This document shows positions 24,057 to 36,520 of a DNA stretch of 64,000 nt, in pieces. The first letter of the stretch is position 1, and the number at the start of each line of letters is the position of its first letter. Source of the stretch: Breviolum minutum Mf 1.05b.01 (lineage: Eukaryota; Sar; Dinophyceae; Suessiales; Symbiodiniaceae); assembly GCA_000507305.1 (NCBI GenBank), contig DF240851.1, positions 1-64,000 of the forward strand, read 5' to 3'. Under the pieces are notes generated by a model. It worked only from the letters and a program-made list of their open reading frames with translations. It made no database searches and was not told the origin of the DNA. The position numbers and the translations under genes are program-made.

Positions 24057-27000
24057 GCGGTTCGGCCACCACCAGCAGTCAGCTTCGCTGCACGCCCAGG
24101 ACACATTGGTTCGGTTCCGATCGCGGGCTGGGTCCCAATCCACGAGTCCACGTCATTTTTCCAACAATTGAAAGCAGGCTGCCATTTTTTACTATTGCAG
24201 CGAAACACTCTTTTTGCTGAAAGTTAAAAAAAAAACATATCACAAAACAACATAAATTGAACATCGGTTCACAACGAACGGCTGCTAGGGCACCCGGGCA
24301 CAGGAGGATTTTGATGGGTCCTTTCCCAGGAGTTCAGTCGCCAATGGCACGGCCACCCCTGCCCAAGCAGCCACCGACATACCTGGCACCAACCGTGGGA
24401 CTTCCCGCGGCGATGAGGGCTCCAATGGCCGCAGGGGCTCCAGGGGCTCCCATGCGCAACATGGCATTTTTTAAGCGATGCTGCGATGATTTTTTGTTAC
24501 ATTTTTGGTGCATTTATGGTGATTATGGTGATATGGAATTTAAGTAGAACATGTAATCCATACATTCATCATTTTTCATCTATCTTGTGCCCAAGTTCCA
24601 AACAAAAAAATCGCTCCCAAAAAACATGAAACTCTGAAGTACCAAGTCAACAAACATCACCTCGCACCCCTAAAAAGAACTTGCCACAACATTTTTTGTT
24701 TGGTGAATTTTTGAACTTCAAATGTGAAGGAACTTATTTGTTCCTTCAAAACGGCCTTAGGTACCTGTCCCATGGTGGCTTCACCATGTGGCTCTTCTCG
24801 TGTGGTGCTGCGTGCCACTTCTCCACATCGTGCCGCATCGCCAGTGACCACGGCGACGGCGGCCTCGGCCTCGGCCTCGGCCATGGCAGCCCTGTCGCCG
24901 GTGAGGGCACGGGTGCGGCTGCCGGAGCGAAGCCCGATGAAGGCTCGGGTGTTGGAGGCACGGCGAAAAAAAAAACCATGGGAATTAGCAAACATACTGT
25001 TTCCAAATGTTTCCATAGATTTGGAAAGATCCTTTTTTTGTTTAAATGTGCATTTTTGGAAGCATTTGGATGGACGGTTTTGTGTGATGTTAGGTGAAAG
25101 AGGTCAAGAAATATGTGCCAAAGAAGGTGGTAGTCAAGAGGGTCACGGAGGAGGTCGAAAATGAAGCTGGGCTTTCTTTGCGTTCTCGGTGGATAGAAAG
25201 GATTGCAGCCACGAATCACTGTAGCAGAATCCGTATCTAAGATAGCATCGTTGTATTTGGACCAAAACTCCCAAACTACCAAATATGTACCTGTATTATG
25301 ATGTCCTTGGCATGCAGTGTAGTAAAACAACACCAATAAGTCACATGTGTCTATATTCTCTATTATCGATTCATTACTCAATCAAAATTGAGTCATTGAG
25401 TCACATCACGAAGGCTTGGATAATTTTTTCTCTTCTTTAGAAGTTTGCATTTACACTTTTGCCTTATATATCAGAGGGAGGAGGTGCCTTTCGCACGGGT
25501 TGGGGCCGTGTGTTGCGAAAAAGAGGGGTCCTTTCCATGCAGCTTTCGTTCACCCTCCCTTCCCTCAAGAAGAGTCCATCAGTCCGATTTGGTCGAATAA
25601 AACTAGCTCACAAGATCTAATTCGCTGTATTTTTCTTTTTCAAATAAGATGCTTCTCAAAAGGAGCATCTGAAACAATCTGATGGCAATCTCAAGCTATA
25701 TGGCTAGCCATACTGCTTGATGGTTCAGAAATCACCATTTGAGGTTGGTAGTTTATCCCATGATTTACAGGGTTTACATATCCCATGTAGTATTTCTGAA
25801 GCATCCACGGTATTTCTCATGTTGAATGCAGCTTTTTCCTTAACAAAGGACACCAAGGAGGTCAAGGAGGACTTCCACGTGGACGAGGCCAAGACGGAGG
25901 TGGAGGAAACTCAGAGCTATTCAGAACGGGACGTGCAGGTGAAGGACGGGAGCCTCCATGTTTACATGTTTTTTTTTGAAAAATCTGTTGGGTTTTTGTG
26001 GGGGAACGTGATAGATGTTATATAGCTTGGGAGGTTTGGGTGATCCCCATTCACCTATCAATTGAAAGTGAAACTCAAGTGATAGGGTTCTCCTACAAAA
26101 ACGTGACAATACGTTTTTGTTCTTGTTTTTTGTTGATCTTTTGTGACAGGTTCATAGCTGTTTGTGGGGTAGCCCTTAATCCCGAGTGAAGCTCAATTCC
26201 TTGGCTGTTTGATTTAACAAGCCATGGCCAGCTAACCAAACTAACCTTATGAGATGATGATACTGTTGATGGTTCAGAAATCCCAAAACAACCACCTGGG
26301 GATGTTTTTGAAACCCTTCGTAAGATAATGGGATTTCTACTACCAACCCTCAACTGGTGAGTTGAACCCGGATTTCTGAACCATGAATGTCCGCAGGAGC
26401 CAGAAGAGGAGGAAGCCTGCAATGAAGTTTGTGGTCTCTCCCAAGGTTCTACGCAAGCATCGGAGGTTGTAGCATCTTGGTGTTGTCAGATTTGACTGAA
26501 AGAAACGTGGAATGGCTGGAGGTATGATATCAAATATGACATAAAGCTATGACATGAAATAAAACGATATGGCATGATAGGAGAAATGATATGATATGAC
26601 ATGAATTGATATGAAGAGATAGTTCTTTTGTCACTGACAACAAGCTTAGGACATGTCGAAGCATATCTGCCGTGCCAGTCTTCATCTCATTTCCATGTGC
26701 TACTGTCCAGATTCGATTCTTGAGATGCTTGATGCTAGATGTATACTACATGCCCATAGTATAAAGCATAAATATGTATTTATAGTATTTATCTATGAAT
26801 TCATGGATGATACATCTAATCTTTACATCCAACCCCCTATACTATCCATGCTATCCATGCAACATCCTGGATCTCTCACGTTTCAGGATGAGACCCGGCG
26901 CGTGCGGCCGCTCCCTCCACGTCCTACGGGCGCTGCTCCAGAACCAAGTGCTGCCAGGGTACAGCCGCTGCTCTGGGAGATGCAACCAGATAAGCACCTC

Positions 27001-27343
27001 GCCTCGGGGGATTTTTGGGCAACAAAAATCATCTAGAATCTAAAGTCATGTTGAACAACTTGAGGGTCAGAATCTCAGAATTTTTTGATTTGCAGGGTGA
27101 GTTACCTAACAGAACTAGATTGGTTTCATGTTACTTTGATGTTTTCACTCCCGAAGCTGCCGATGATTGCTGTGGAAACTGTTGTCTTTAAGTGCCGCGT
27201 CAGGTTTGAGAAACCTTGGTACCGGAGAATAGTAGGAGAGTATAACAATCGTCTGTTTGCAGGAATCTCTATCAACCGGCCAGTATACAAAGATTTCAAT
27301 CAATTCGGACTCTTGGACACTCACATGGATTGATGAATGTTAT
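24057..27343 (+). CDS. Multi-exon gene encoding Pro-rich and highly charged protein, unidentified
   Basis: Phase-0 exons that join without shift: 25094-25153 (EVKKYVPKKVVVKRVTEE), 25849-25938 (DTKEVKEDFHVDEAKTEVEE), 26397-26465 (EPEEEEACNEVCGLSQ), 26887-26958 (DETRRVRPLPPRPTG) and 27263-27343, which ends at donor GTACGT. Upstream, 24057-24131 (AVRPPPAVSFAARPGHIGSV) and about 24290-24465 (PMARPPLPKQPPTYLAPTVG) are coding-like, Pro/Ala-rich and in the same direction, but their phases do not link cleanly. The Lys/Val/Pro exon (KYVPKKVVVKRV) recalls alveolin-type cortical proteins of alveolates; this is only a resemblance, since no repeated array is seen. A possible further exon at 27482-27560 (KIINPSEIRFSRH) resembles the start of the DNRRL domain but does not match in phase. 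Confidence 0.5.
25712..25806. repeat. Diverged family 2 palindromic element
   Basis: ttgatggttcagaaatcacc at the left and agtatttctgaagcatccac at the right keep the family 2 ends (gatggttcagaaatc and its inverse), with a different middle. It lies in the 25154-25848 intron. Confidence 0.5.
26263..26388. repeat. Palindromic MITE-like element, family 2
   Basis: ctgttgatggttcagaaatc and its near-inverse gatttctgaaccatgaat bound a 126-bp element. It lies entirely in the 25939-26396 intron and ends 8 bp before that intron's AG acceptor. Confidence 0.8.
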
Positions 27344-28555
27344 GTACGTAAAAAATCCTCGTAAGAGATATCCTTCTTTTGGGTGGAAGAACATGATGGT
27401 ATGTGGATTGCATGTGGAAGTTATTAGACAATAATAGACAATATAAATCTATATACTCTGTATCATCTTATACCAATAGTGGCTCCAAAATCATCAACCC
27501 GAGCGAAATCCGCTTTTCAAGGCATCCCAGTGAGGCCAGAATCTCAGAGATGGAACCCATAGGTGCTGTGATTGTAATCACTCAACTTTACCAAACAAAC
27601 AGTTAAATGGCACCATTTTTTCCAACAGCGCTAGGCTTTTGAGTCCATAGTTGGTGATCTATCACCTTTGGAGCATTGAATTTGTAGCCAATTACTAGGG
27701 ACCTTTTGTTACTTTAGATGCCAGAAGTAGAGAACACTTAGAAAAACAATCTTGAAAGGTTCTGATTTGATTTTTCACAAGTTTCACTAACAGAAAAAAC
27801 TGGGAGTTTTTTTACGGGTAATTCACGTCCAAATCTCCAAGGCCGAAAGCGAAAGGGTCTTTTTAAGCAATTGCCTGACACACTTGGTCGAATCTCTGGA
27901 AGCATATGGCGGTTTACAACCGTTGCTCGGCCGCAAAAATGCGGGCCCCCAGGTTGTTTAACTCGATGTGTATGAGTTTTTTTCTGTTTTGAACAAGGTA
28001 AGAAAGAAGTGGCCATGAGTTTCGGGGGGTGGAAGATATGTATACATATATACACATACACATGCAATTAAGGATTGTTTTCGTTTGCCAATCTTTTTGG
28101 AAATCAGATGCATTCACTATTGAACACGTTTTGAATATTTGACTGAAAAGCGTATCTCAAGAAATTGGGCCAGCCAACATGTTTCGACATGGTAGATCCA
28201 TACTATGAAGTGCAACAAATACACAATTCATACTACGAAATAAGATGTATGAAACAAGTCAAAGGATATTGGGCTGCAACTACACACACACACCATTGCT
28301 TGAACATCTTTTTGGATTTTTACATTCTTGCTCACTTCTGGTACTGTGTTTTGTTCGTCCATGATTGTAGCTCTTCCAACATTTGCAGCATACACTTTGT
28401 TTTTCACTGTGTTCCAACTTGACTCAGAATGGCTCACACTCCAGGTTCATGTCATCATATCTCCGAGTTTCAAAAACTGTCCCAGTGAATCAATCCCTCC
28501 AAAAAACACATCCAACCCATCCAACACTGGAAGCATCTTTGAACAAAGAAAAAGA

Positions 28556-28624
28556 AACCAACCAACCAACCAACAAACCAAGTAAGCAAGCAAGCAAACA
28601 AACAAACGAATAAAACAAACAAAC
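28556..28624. repeat. AAAC/AAGC/AACC tetranucleotide microsatellite
   Basis: Units aacc, then aagc and aaac, in tandem. The same repeat type recurs at 29416-29555, about 800 bp downstream. Confidence 0.9.
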
Positions 28625-28661
28625 CATGTTCAACTGAACTCAACACATGATCAACACCCAG

Positions 28662-31386
28662 GGTTTTGTTGTGTGGCAACTCCACGTACAAAAACCTTGA
28701 AGACACCCTACATGCGACCATGGAAATTCTTCGTGGAGAGATTTCCTCCGAGCTTTGCTGCGAGCTTCGCAGTTTGGGAGCAACAGAGGTGTTGGATGTT
28801 CAGGCAGGACTGAAAAATGCACATGCCGAGCCCCGTAGACTGGATGATTTATATAGCGTCCTGAAAACTAACATGGCACCTGAAAATCACCCTTCCTCAC
28901 CTTCCCAGCCATCATTTTTTGGGGCTATGTTAATTTTCGGGAGTGTATAGATTAAAAGCAACTTCAAATTATATTTGTTTAAAGTTTGGTTTTTAGTTGG
29001 GGAAATAGAGAATCAGAAAACAAGTGACATAAATGGGACTAAAAAGATAGGCCATCCCCAAATGAAACAGCATGAGTGTTGATTCATCCTGGGTGAGCAT
29101 TACCTAGGACCTAGGGTTGAGTGTTGTAGGGATTCCTTCGTGCCTAAACAAAACGTGATCATTCTAGTGGTTTCGTTGTAGGGGGGAGTCTGATCAAAAC
29201 TTATTCTCGTCATTCATATGTTAGCTAATTTGGTAAGGTGGTGACGTTTCAAATACATTTCACACCACTCTTTCGTGGAGTTGATCCGATGTTCATCGGA
29301 GCGGTCATCCTCCCTGTCGATTCCCGTTACAATTTCATGGGAATATTGAATCTGTCCCCACAAAAACCGAAAGGTTTCTGATGGAGTTTTGTGTCCAAAT
29401 TTGCAATCAAATCGAAAAGCAAACAAACAAACAAACAAACAAGCAAACAAACAAGCAAGCAAACAAACAAACAAGCAAGCAAGCAAACAAACAAGCAAGC
29501 AAGCAAACAGACAAACAAACAAACAATCAAGCAAGCAAACAAACAAACAAACAACCTTTCGTAGAATTTTCCCCAGGCAACCCTCATATCTTCACCAACA
29601 GCACCCTTCATTCAATCCGGTGATGGAGAAATCTCCGAACTGCGCCAGGTCTTATTGAAGCTTTGGAGTCATGTGCAACATTTAGTTCCCAGAACTTTCC
29701 AAGGCGTGGTGTTTTTTATTTGGGTGTTTCCAAAAATAGGGGTACCCCAAAATGGATGATTTATAATGGAAAACCCTATTAAAATGGATCATTTGGGGAT
29801 ACCACTATTTTGGAAACACCCATATTTGTTTTTTTGGGGGTGTGGCATATATGTTGTGCCTGGGGTGGGGGTGGAGTAGAGATGGAAGTTTCGCTGGAAA
29901 AGATGTTGGAAATGGTTTACCATGACTTTATTGGGTATTTTCAGATGATATTTATGAAATCAGAAAATGATTGAATATTGAATATTGAAATTATTTAGTT
30001 ATTTTGATTTCAGAAAAAAGAATCAAAATAGTTCTGCCAGTGGGCTCTGTGATTAGCCATCAGATTCGTACGTAAAAAAGCAAGACAAAGGGATCCTTTT
30101 TTGTGGATGGATTATATGATTTTCCCCACACCCATGGCTAGAATCTGGAAGGTCTTTGCATTCCGAAGGAAGACATGTTAAAAGCAAAAACAGATCATTT
30201 TGGTCTTTGATTGGCAGGTTGGAGATTGGTTGGACCACACCCCAGCATGCGCTATTTGGAGTATGTTGCACCTACCAGTGATCATATGGATGATCATCCA
30301 GTTCATGCCGATACTCCATTGCTTGGTGCTGGAGCATGTTCCTACATCACAGTCTTAGTCTATTTGAATTCCGACTTTGAAGGTGGAGAGTTGTGTTTTC
30401 TCCCCGAAGGTGAGGCACTAAAAGCCCCACCAATGATCCTTCCGTATGAAGGCTTGGTGGTCATCTTCCCTCATCACTTCTTACACCAGGCGAAAGCTGT
30501 AAGGCAAGGTACCAAACAACTTCTCAAGATCTCGGTCTTGTACAATTCTGATGGCGTTTTCGCTACCTCTGACCGAGTTCCTGGATTTGAATTTAGGGGC
30601 GGCTTTAACGACTGTCATAATTTCAGGTTGGTGCGCCTGGTGTTTTTTCCTTCGTTCTGGTTTTTTAAAGCTTCCTCTTTAGACTTCCAAATGTTCATTA
30701 ATTCGGGTTCTGGTTCAACCTGCCAGGAGAATGTGGAAGAACCAGTGCCCTTTGTTGCTGCCCCAGAAAACTTGGAAACAGCTGGTCGAAACGAAGGAAG
30801 TGACAAGGATGATTTGATTTCCTTGATTCAAACTGCCAAGAGATTAAGCACAGCGGATTCACTCGAGGCATTCCTTGACTTTGTCCTTCAACACGATGTG
30901 AACAACGAATCATGGGCATTTGAACTTTTTACAAATGCTTTCATGTTATTTGCCCATGCCCTGACCCTGCAAAACGAAAAGTTGAAGATGAAGGCCTATC
31001 AAGCTTTGGATTTGACCAAAGTCTTGCATGGTCACGAGCTTTGCGTTTTATTGGGTGAAACCTTGATGCGTGATTTTACCGAAGGTCCTTCAACCGCTTT
31101 GCGTCTGGCGGCTTTACATGCAACACTCACCTTGATCCAGACGGAGGAGTGTCAACGTGATGTGTTGCTGAAAGCTTTGAAAGATCCAGAGCCAACGATA
31201 CGACTCCGTGCTTTGGAAGGTTTGGTGCTTCTCTTGGATGCTTCACGCGAAGGTGTAACAGAAGGAAAGGGCAATCGGCCCAAGGAGGTGTACGAAGCGT
31301 CATTGAAGAGGTTGATGAGTACAGCCTTAGGTGCAGAGCTTTCTTTGACGCTTCAAGCCTTGGTCTTGTTGGAGCCGGAACGATAA
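28662..31386 (+). CDS. 2-oxoglutarate/Fe(II) dioxygenase (prolyl-4-hydroxylase type) with helical-repeat C-terminus
   Basis: Exons: 28662-28788 (tentative), 29577-29703 (EISELRQVLLKLWSHVQHLV), 30218-30630 and 30727-31386 (stop TAA). The third exon holds the double-stranded beta-helix core of P4H-type oxygenases: metal ligands H and D of the HAD motif (30304-30312), the strand YITVLVYLNSDFEGGELCF, the distal His (30484) and the basic 2-oxoglutarate contact in VRQGTKQLLK (about 30514). Such enzymes hydroxylate peptidyl proline or related substrates using O2 and 2-oxoglutarate. After a probable 96-bp GT-AG intron, the last exon encodes about 220 mostly helical, Leu-rich residues (LRLAALHATLTLIQTEE; IRLRALEGLVLLLDA) resembling HEAT/ARM repeats. 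Intron 29704-30217 has a GC donor and contains a family 1 element. No secretion signal was seen; the 5' end is not certain. Confidence 0.82.
29416..29555. repeat. AAAC/AAGC tetranucleotide microsatellite
   Basis: 140 bp of alternating aaac and aagc units in the intron upstream of the oxygenase exon at 29577. The minus-strand reading (poly LFVCLLACLF) is a repeat artefact. Confidence 0.92.
29721..29822. repeat. Palindromic MITE-like element, family 1 (best-preserved copy)
   Basis: Left end tgggtgtttccaaaaatagg and right end accactattttggaaacacc followed by ca are inverted copies. The middle includes ttataatggaaaaccctatt. It starts 18 bp after the GC donor of the oxygenase intron 29704-30217. 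Confidence 0.9.
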
Positions 31387-31781
31387 AGCCAAGCTGGTTT
31401 CTAGTGAGAATGTGTTGTGTGCCAATCAATTTCATGTGCGTGGCGAAAAAATGAAGGAAAGTTCTGAGGAAAATTTGGGTGGCCAGGATTCCTATGGTGG
31501 TCGGTTGATGGTCCAATTTTCTGCCTTCAAAGGCCTGTCTCTCGCACCCAAGGTATCTCATGAAGCGAGACCAGCTGAGCCAGGCTTTGAGCAAGGTGGG
31601 GAGATTTTCCCAAATGTTTCAAAAACAGCAACGAAAAAAAACATTTTGAGGGTTTGAAAGAACACGGTAGTTTTATTTTATATATATATATATCCTGGAT
31701 TTTCTCTACCCAAAAAAAGTCTTACAACTATCAATTCTGGGAAAGCCGACGTCCCAAGAATCCTGAAAAATGAGGCCAAAG

Positions 31782-33035
31782 GTGACAGTGAGAATGCCAA
31801 TAATGCGACCATGCAAATGATCCGCTTCGCTCTTGAGGAGTGGGCAGCAAAGGCATTCGGGATGGAACTAGTTCATGAAATTCAGCAACTGAAATTTGCT
31901 TTTAAAGATTGGAAAAAAGGTCAACTCCCAAAAAGTAAACTGGGAGCTTTAACAAAAAGTTGACACTTGACAGTTCATCTTTTCAAATTGCCGAAGATTT
32001 GGGAAACCACCTTGGGAAACCACCGGTTTTTTAGTCTGAATGGCACTGGGATGACAGAAAAGGTATGTAGTGCAAACACACACGATACCTTTTGGTACAC
32101 AAAGATCGTAACAGAAATTCCTCTAGTATCATAAGACACGTATGCATTTGTGCAAATAAGCAACTGTTCATGCAAGTTTGCTTATAACATGTAACAACTT
32201 CCATCTGTCAAGATTCAAACAAACATCCATGGCAGGCCCACACATGGTTCGGGCAAATTCGCAGGAGATTGTACAGGAGCGCTTGCGCAATGGTGGTCAC
32301 AACCTCTTTGTGCAAGAGGGATGGATGATGTCCATGGGAAACAAGAAGGTGGTAAAGCTTTTCTGCAGGCCGTTGGAATGTGGGGGTTGGTTTTTGGTGT
32401 TCCAAGAGCTGGAGAACGCAGTGCATGAATCTTAAGCAAGTGACTGCCATAATTTGCCCATTATGCTTTGTCGAAAGAGACATGTTTTTCGTGTTGAGAT
32501 TATATTATGCACAGAATTTGCATACAGATTCTCATTGTCCAATCGTTGAAAGACATGTATGTATTTTTTTGACACACCACTTTTACCGTTCCATCATCCA
32601 AGCGTTTCTGTCAGCATTCTGGGATGTGTGATGATGGTGATGACCTTCCTTTTTATGACTCAGGTGTGAAGGAGCAGAAGGAAAAGTCTCAGTTTGTTGG
32701 GACTGGGATGTGAAATTGGAAGGCAATGCCGTGAGTCGTTGTGTTTTTTTTTTTGGACCTAATTGCCCAGTAGTTAGAGGCCAGTTGGTAGTTGGTGATT
32801 GATTTTGTTTTTGGAGGTGTCTTGCTATTACTCTTGTTGGGAACTGCCTGAAATAGCTAAGAACACAAACCTGGGCACCGTTTACAAGAAGGATGCATTC
32901 CTGATTTCCATGAAAATTGTGCGCTTTTCGCTTCAAGTCCCGCGACTTTCTCGTATGGCCAATCGATTGGATGAGGCAAATAGAAGTGAGCTGCGTGAAA
33001 GCCGAATTTCAACCATAGCAATGGTGGTGAGGTAG
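31782..33035 (+). CDS. Multi-exon gene, unrecognised
   Basis: Exons: 31782-31919 (MIRFALEEWAAKAFGMELVH), 32236-32389 or to TAA at 32435 (SQEIVQERLRNGGHNLFVQE), 32664-32730 (EGKVSVCWDWDVKLEG, donor GTGAGT) and 32817-33035 (YYSCWELPEIAKN; LSRMANRLDEANRSELRESR), ending at TAG. Phases agree for 31919/32236 and 32730/32817, and for 32389/32664 if the GTTTTT donor at 32390 is used. The alternative is that a gene ends at 32435 and a new one starts. Composition is that of a normal soluble protein with helices. I do not recognise a domain. Confidence 0.5.
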
Positions 33036-33536
33036 CCTGGTGAAGACACCAAGACATCTTAACTTTAGATAAAAGATCGAGCACATAACCGACATAACCA
33101 GTGTCTTGAGATTGGTTACAAAGGAAAAGGAACATGCTTTCATCGTCCTGCACGGGCATCGCCCGTTGATCTTTGCTGAAAATGTTTAGCGTTGTGAAAT
33201 TGTAAACAAATGTACTGCAGGGTCAAAATACATGGCCAACCATCAGCAGAAAAGGTTATATAAATAGTACAAGGCTTGTATGAAGCAATATATTGGAGCT
33301 GTGCCATCTACTTTTACCCTGGAGCAATTATGTACAGTGTTCCTAATTCAGACCGCGACTCGTTTGCAAATAAAAACGACCACCCCGGAGGGATTTGACA
33401 ACTGAAAACTGTGAGTGGTGAAGCTTTTTGAAATTTGCATTTTTTTTCCACTGTTTATGTCATGTTTTCCCAAAAAAATGGGACAGTTGATGTGTTGTTT
33501 CTGCCAGAAACACACACTCTGCCTTTTTCAAAACAG

Positions 33537-33910
33537 GTCAGATAAGCTGATTGTTTTGAAATTACAAGTTCTTCCAAAAAAGACTGGAAGGCCCCCAAAA
33601 AGCTATAGCAGCAAACAGGTAATGAATCTGGGTCAATTTATATGAACAGAATATGAAGATAGCGCCATCCCTAAGATGCCCAATCCTCAACTGCCTTGAA
33701 AAAACTAAGGAGAGCATCAAAACACAAACTTTTTCCGACTTCGAATGGAAACTTTTTCCGTTTTTGTAGGAAAATTGTCCAGCCTTGGAAAAAGGTCATT
33801 TAGGTCGACATCTAGTTTGGGGTGAGAATGCGTTCCATGATGCCATCGTCCTCATGAAATCTGATCAACATCATCATGACATTTCAGACATTGCCTCAGC
33901 GAAACACTAG
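33537..33910 (+). CDS. Two coding-like exons ending in a stop, unrecognised
   Basis: 33537-33618 (SDKLIVLKLQVLPKKTGRPP; donor GTAATG) joins in phase 0 to 33770-33910 (GHLGRHLVWGENAFHDAIVL; ends KH then TAG). The pairing of phases and canonical boundaries supports the end of a gene. It may be the 3' end of the gene at 31782 or a separate one; the entry phase (2) was not matched to an upstream donor. Confidence 0.45.
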
Positions 33911-34442
33911 CGAAACATGGTGACTTGACATTGACTCACCGGTCGTGGTACAAAATTCGGCCCAGCGGTGCCGGTGCTGTTGCGCTCGGGGGAAACCTTT
34001 GAAGCGACATGTTGCAGGCCAAAACTTTGCAGCTTGGAGCAGTTTGGGATGGGGAGTGTGTCCATTTATATGAATTTATGGATGTAGTACTGATGAAACA
34101 TAGAGAGACATGTTGATGTACATCATATTTTGATTTATGTTCTATTTTTTCTTCAATGAGATCAGATGCTTGGCAATTTTTTCAGAAGCAGGCTAAGCAT
34201 AAGAGAGTCAGATTATATATATATATATCAAATGTAGTTTGTTTTGTTCACATCACTCGGCCTCCGGAAGCAAATGGCTTTTCGGCGTTGCGAAGTCAGC
34301 TTGTTGAATTGGTGAATTGTTAACACCAGATACTTTAACTTAAAATCATCTTTAAATCAACTATACGTCCCAGTGTTGTTATTGTTGTTGTTGAAACACC
34401 CTTGTGATCCGTTGTGCTTGTGCACCACACGGAAACCTTCAG

Positions 34443-36520
34443 GGTTGAGGCTTCTGAAATTGCATCGCTTGCCTTCTGAGAGTGTGCGTGACGCTATGGT
34501 ATGGCCCAGAATTGCCGCTTAGCCCCAATGGGAATACGAAACTCAACGGTGCTTATCTACATGACAGTCGTTTCACAGCAAAGTTGTAGAGAAGTTCCAA
34601 ACACTTCGATGGTATCCATGCTGGAAAGCAATGCAGAGACTCATATCGGATTCCTGCAGAACAAGCGTTGTTTCCCATCGCTACTGATTGTCAAAATCCT
34701 GCTGTTGATGTTTTCAGTGCTTGATCTACCCAAAATTTATCCAAACCTAACAGGTGGCCACGATTTCTTCAAGATTTTTTAGCTGTTTTGCAGATTCACA
34801 CCTCAGTGAAATCAGCGCAAAATGATGTGGCTGGTTTTCATTGGTATATTCCATCCATTTTTCAAGCTTTAAAAACACATGAATTTTTGAAGCAAAAATT
34901 GCTCCGGAAAAACTCGGTGTCTTCGTCGGCATCATGGCTTCGCTGGATGATGTGGATGCAGAGCTTTTAGAAACGGAGGAAGCCATCCAACGCATTGAGG
35001 AGGGGACACAACCGGCGTTCCCCCAAAAGAAATCCCCAACAACGGGGGGTTTTTGTTGGTCCGTTTTTTTTGGGGGGGAAACAAAAAATCTAAAAAAAAC
35101 ATGTTTTTTTTTGGGGGGGGTTTTGGAGTTTATATAGATTCCATTTTTTTTTGGAGTTTTGAATCTAATGCATCTGTTGAATCTAGCGAATTTTGGTAAA
35201 TTTACGCGAACTTGACCTCACGAGTATGGTTTAAAACTCCGTGATGGTGACCTTTGTTTTGGGGTTGGACAGTTTCATCTCAAAGCAAGTTGGATCATGA
35301 CTTGAATCACCTGGGAATTGAACAATGTGAAATCCCAAAAAGGTTGGACCGTTTGAGGGAAATTTCCCAATGCAGCAATCCTACGAAATAGATGTCAATT
35401 TTCAACAAAAAACATAGTAACTAACTACCAAACCTAGATCCTAATCATTTCCAACTCACACTAAAAAGCATCCATTTTCGGGATGCGGTGTGTTTTTCCA
35501 CAACCTTTTCGATGTTGGCAACCTCCAACCCTTGGGGAACAGTTTGGGTCACTTTGAATCACCTGGTAAATAGACATCTAAGTGGCGGTTGCAAAGATTT
35601 TTTATTTTCAACCCCAATCCTTGCGAAGATTTTTAAGTTGACAATATTTTTCAAATGGTTGAAGCCAGCGCCGAAGAAAACTAGGGATGAAACGTGGTGA
35701 AGAATGTCAAATTAGAAAACAGTCAAACCACCCACCAAAGGGTATGCTTCAAAAACTATTTCACCCTTCAAATGCATGATTTCAATATATCAATTCTAAA
35801 AGTTCGGCCCAAAAATATTTCTTCCGTTTTAAAGTCCACATCCCTGGCAATTCTTTGTTACCTTTCTTAGATGGTTAAGTGACCCTTTAAAAGGTTAAGT
35901 CGGTTAAGTGACTTCAAACTAAGGGATCAAAAGGTCACGGCGCCTTCGTCATCACCTGGTCCTCATGGTCCTCAGGAGCAACTTCGAGGTCTTCAACCTC
36001 CACCTGCAGAGTCTTCCACGTCAAAGTCAGGTGGAAAAAACCTAACCAACGTGGGAAACACGTGGGAAAAAAACCGTCAAACATTTTCTGGAAGTTGAAG
36101 GGAAATGATTTCTGGAATTTTGATTTTTGTGTTTTCTTAAACGTTTTGTTTTAGATTTTGGATGGAAGATTATTGTGAAAAACTTCAAAATTCTTTTATT
36201 TGGAAGCATCTTTTTTGTTTTCTTAAAAGTTCACGACTGTTCAGGGAGGTGAGCCTGATTTTTTTGGGGGAAGAGAACTGTGCAAATGGTATGGGCACCA
36301 ATTTTGGTGGTAGTAGTTTTCTAAATGAAGAACTTCCAGAATTTGACTTTCAGCAAGTGAACAATTTCGATACATTGAACCACTGCAAACCTATTATCCC
36401 TTTCAGCTGAGTCTACTTCTGTATCAAAGCAAGCATTTCCAGGCCGACGTGGTGCTAACCGTGTCGGGGATGTCAGTGCAATTTCTGGATGGGTTGTCTT
36501 CGGATTCTACGGTGATTCTC
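34443..36520 (+). CDS. Coding-like exons of an unidentified gene (Ser/Pro-rich)
   Basis: 34443-34498 (LRLLKLHRLPSESVRDAM, donor GTATGG), an ATG-initiated stretch at 34934 (MASLDDVDAELLETEEAIQR), 35934-36030 (TAPSSSPGPHGPQEQLRGLQ) and 36407-36520 (AESTSVSKQAFPGRRGANRV). The last two join in phase 1 with a GT-AG intron. The links before 35934 are not established, so more than one gene may be represented. A second frame is also open over the last exon (QADVVLTVSGMSVQFLDGLS); the phase-linked one is preferred. No family is recognised. Confidence 0.35.

Noticed and set aside
28690-28790. Reading the LEDTLHATMEILRGEISSE segment as part of a DNRRL domain
   Set aside because: Resemblance is weak, and the exon joins in phase to the oxygenase gene instead.
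32349-32368. Second apparent 20-bp intron (gtggtaaagcttttctgcag)
   Set aside because: The unspliced frame continues as ordinary protein sequence (VVKLFCRPLECGGWF) to a stop, so no intron is needed.
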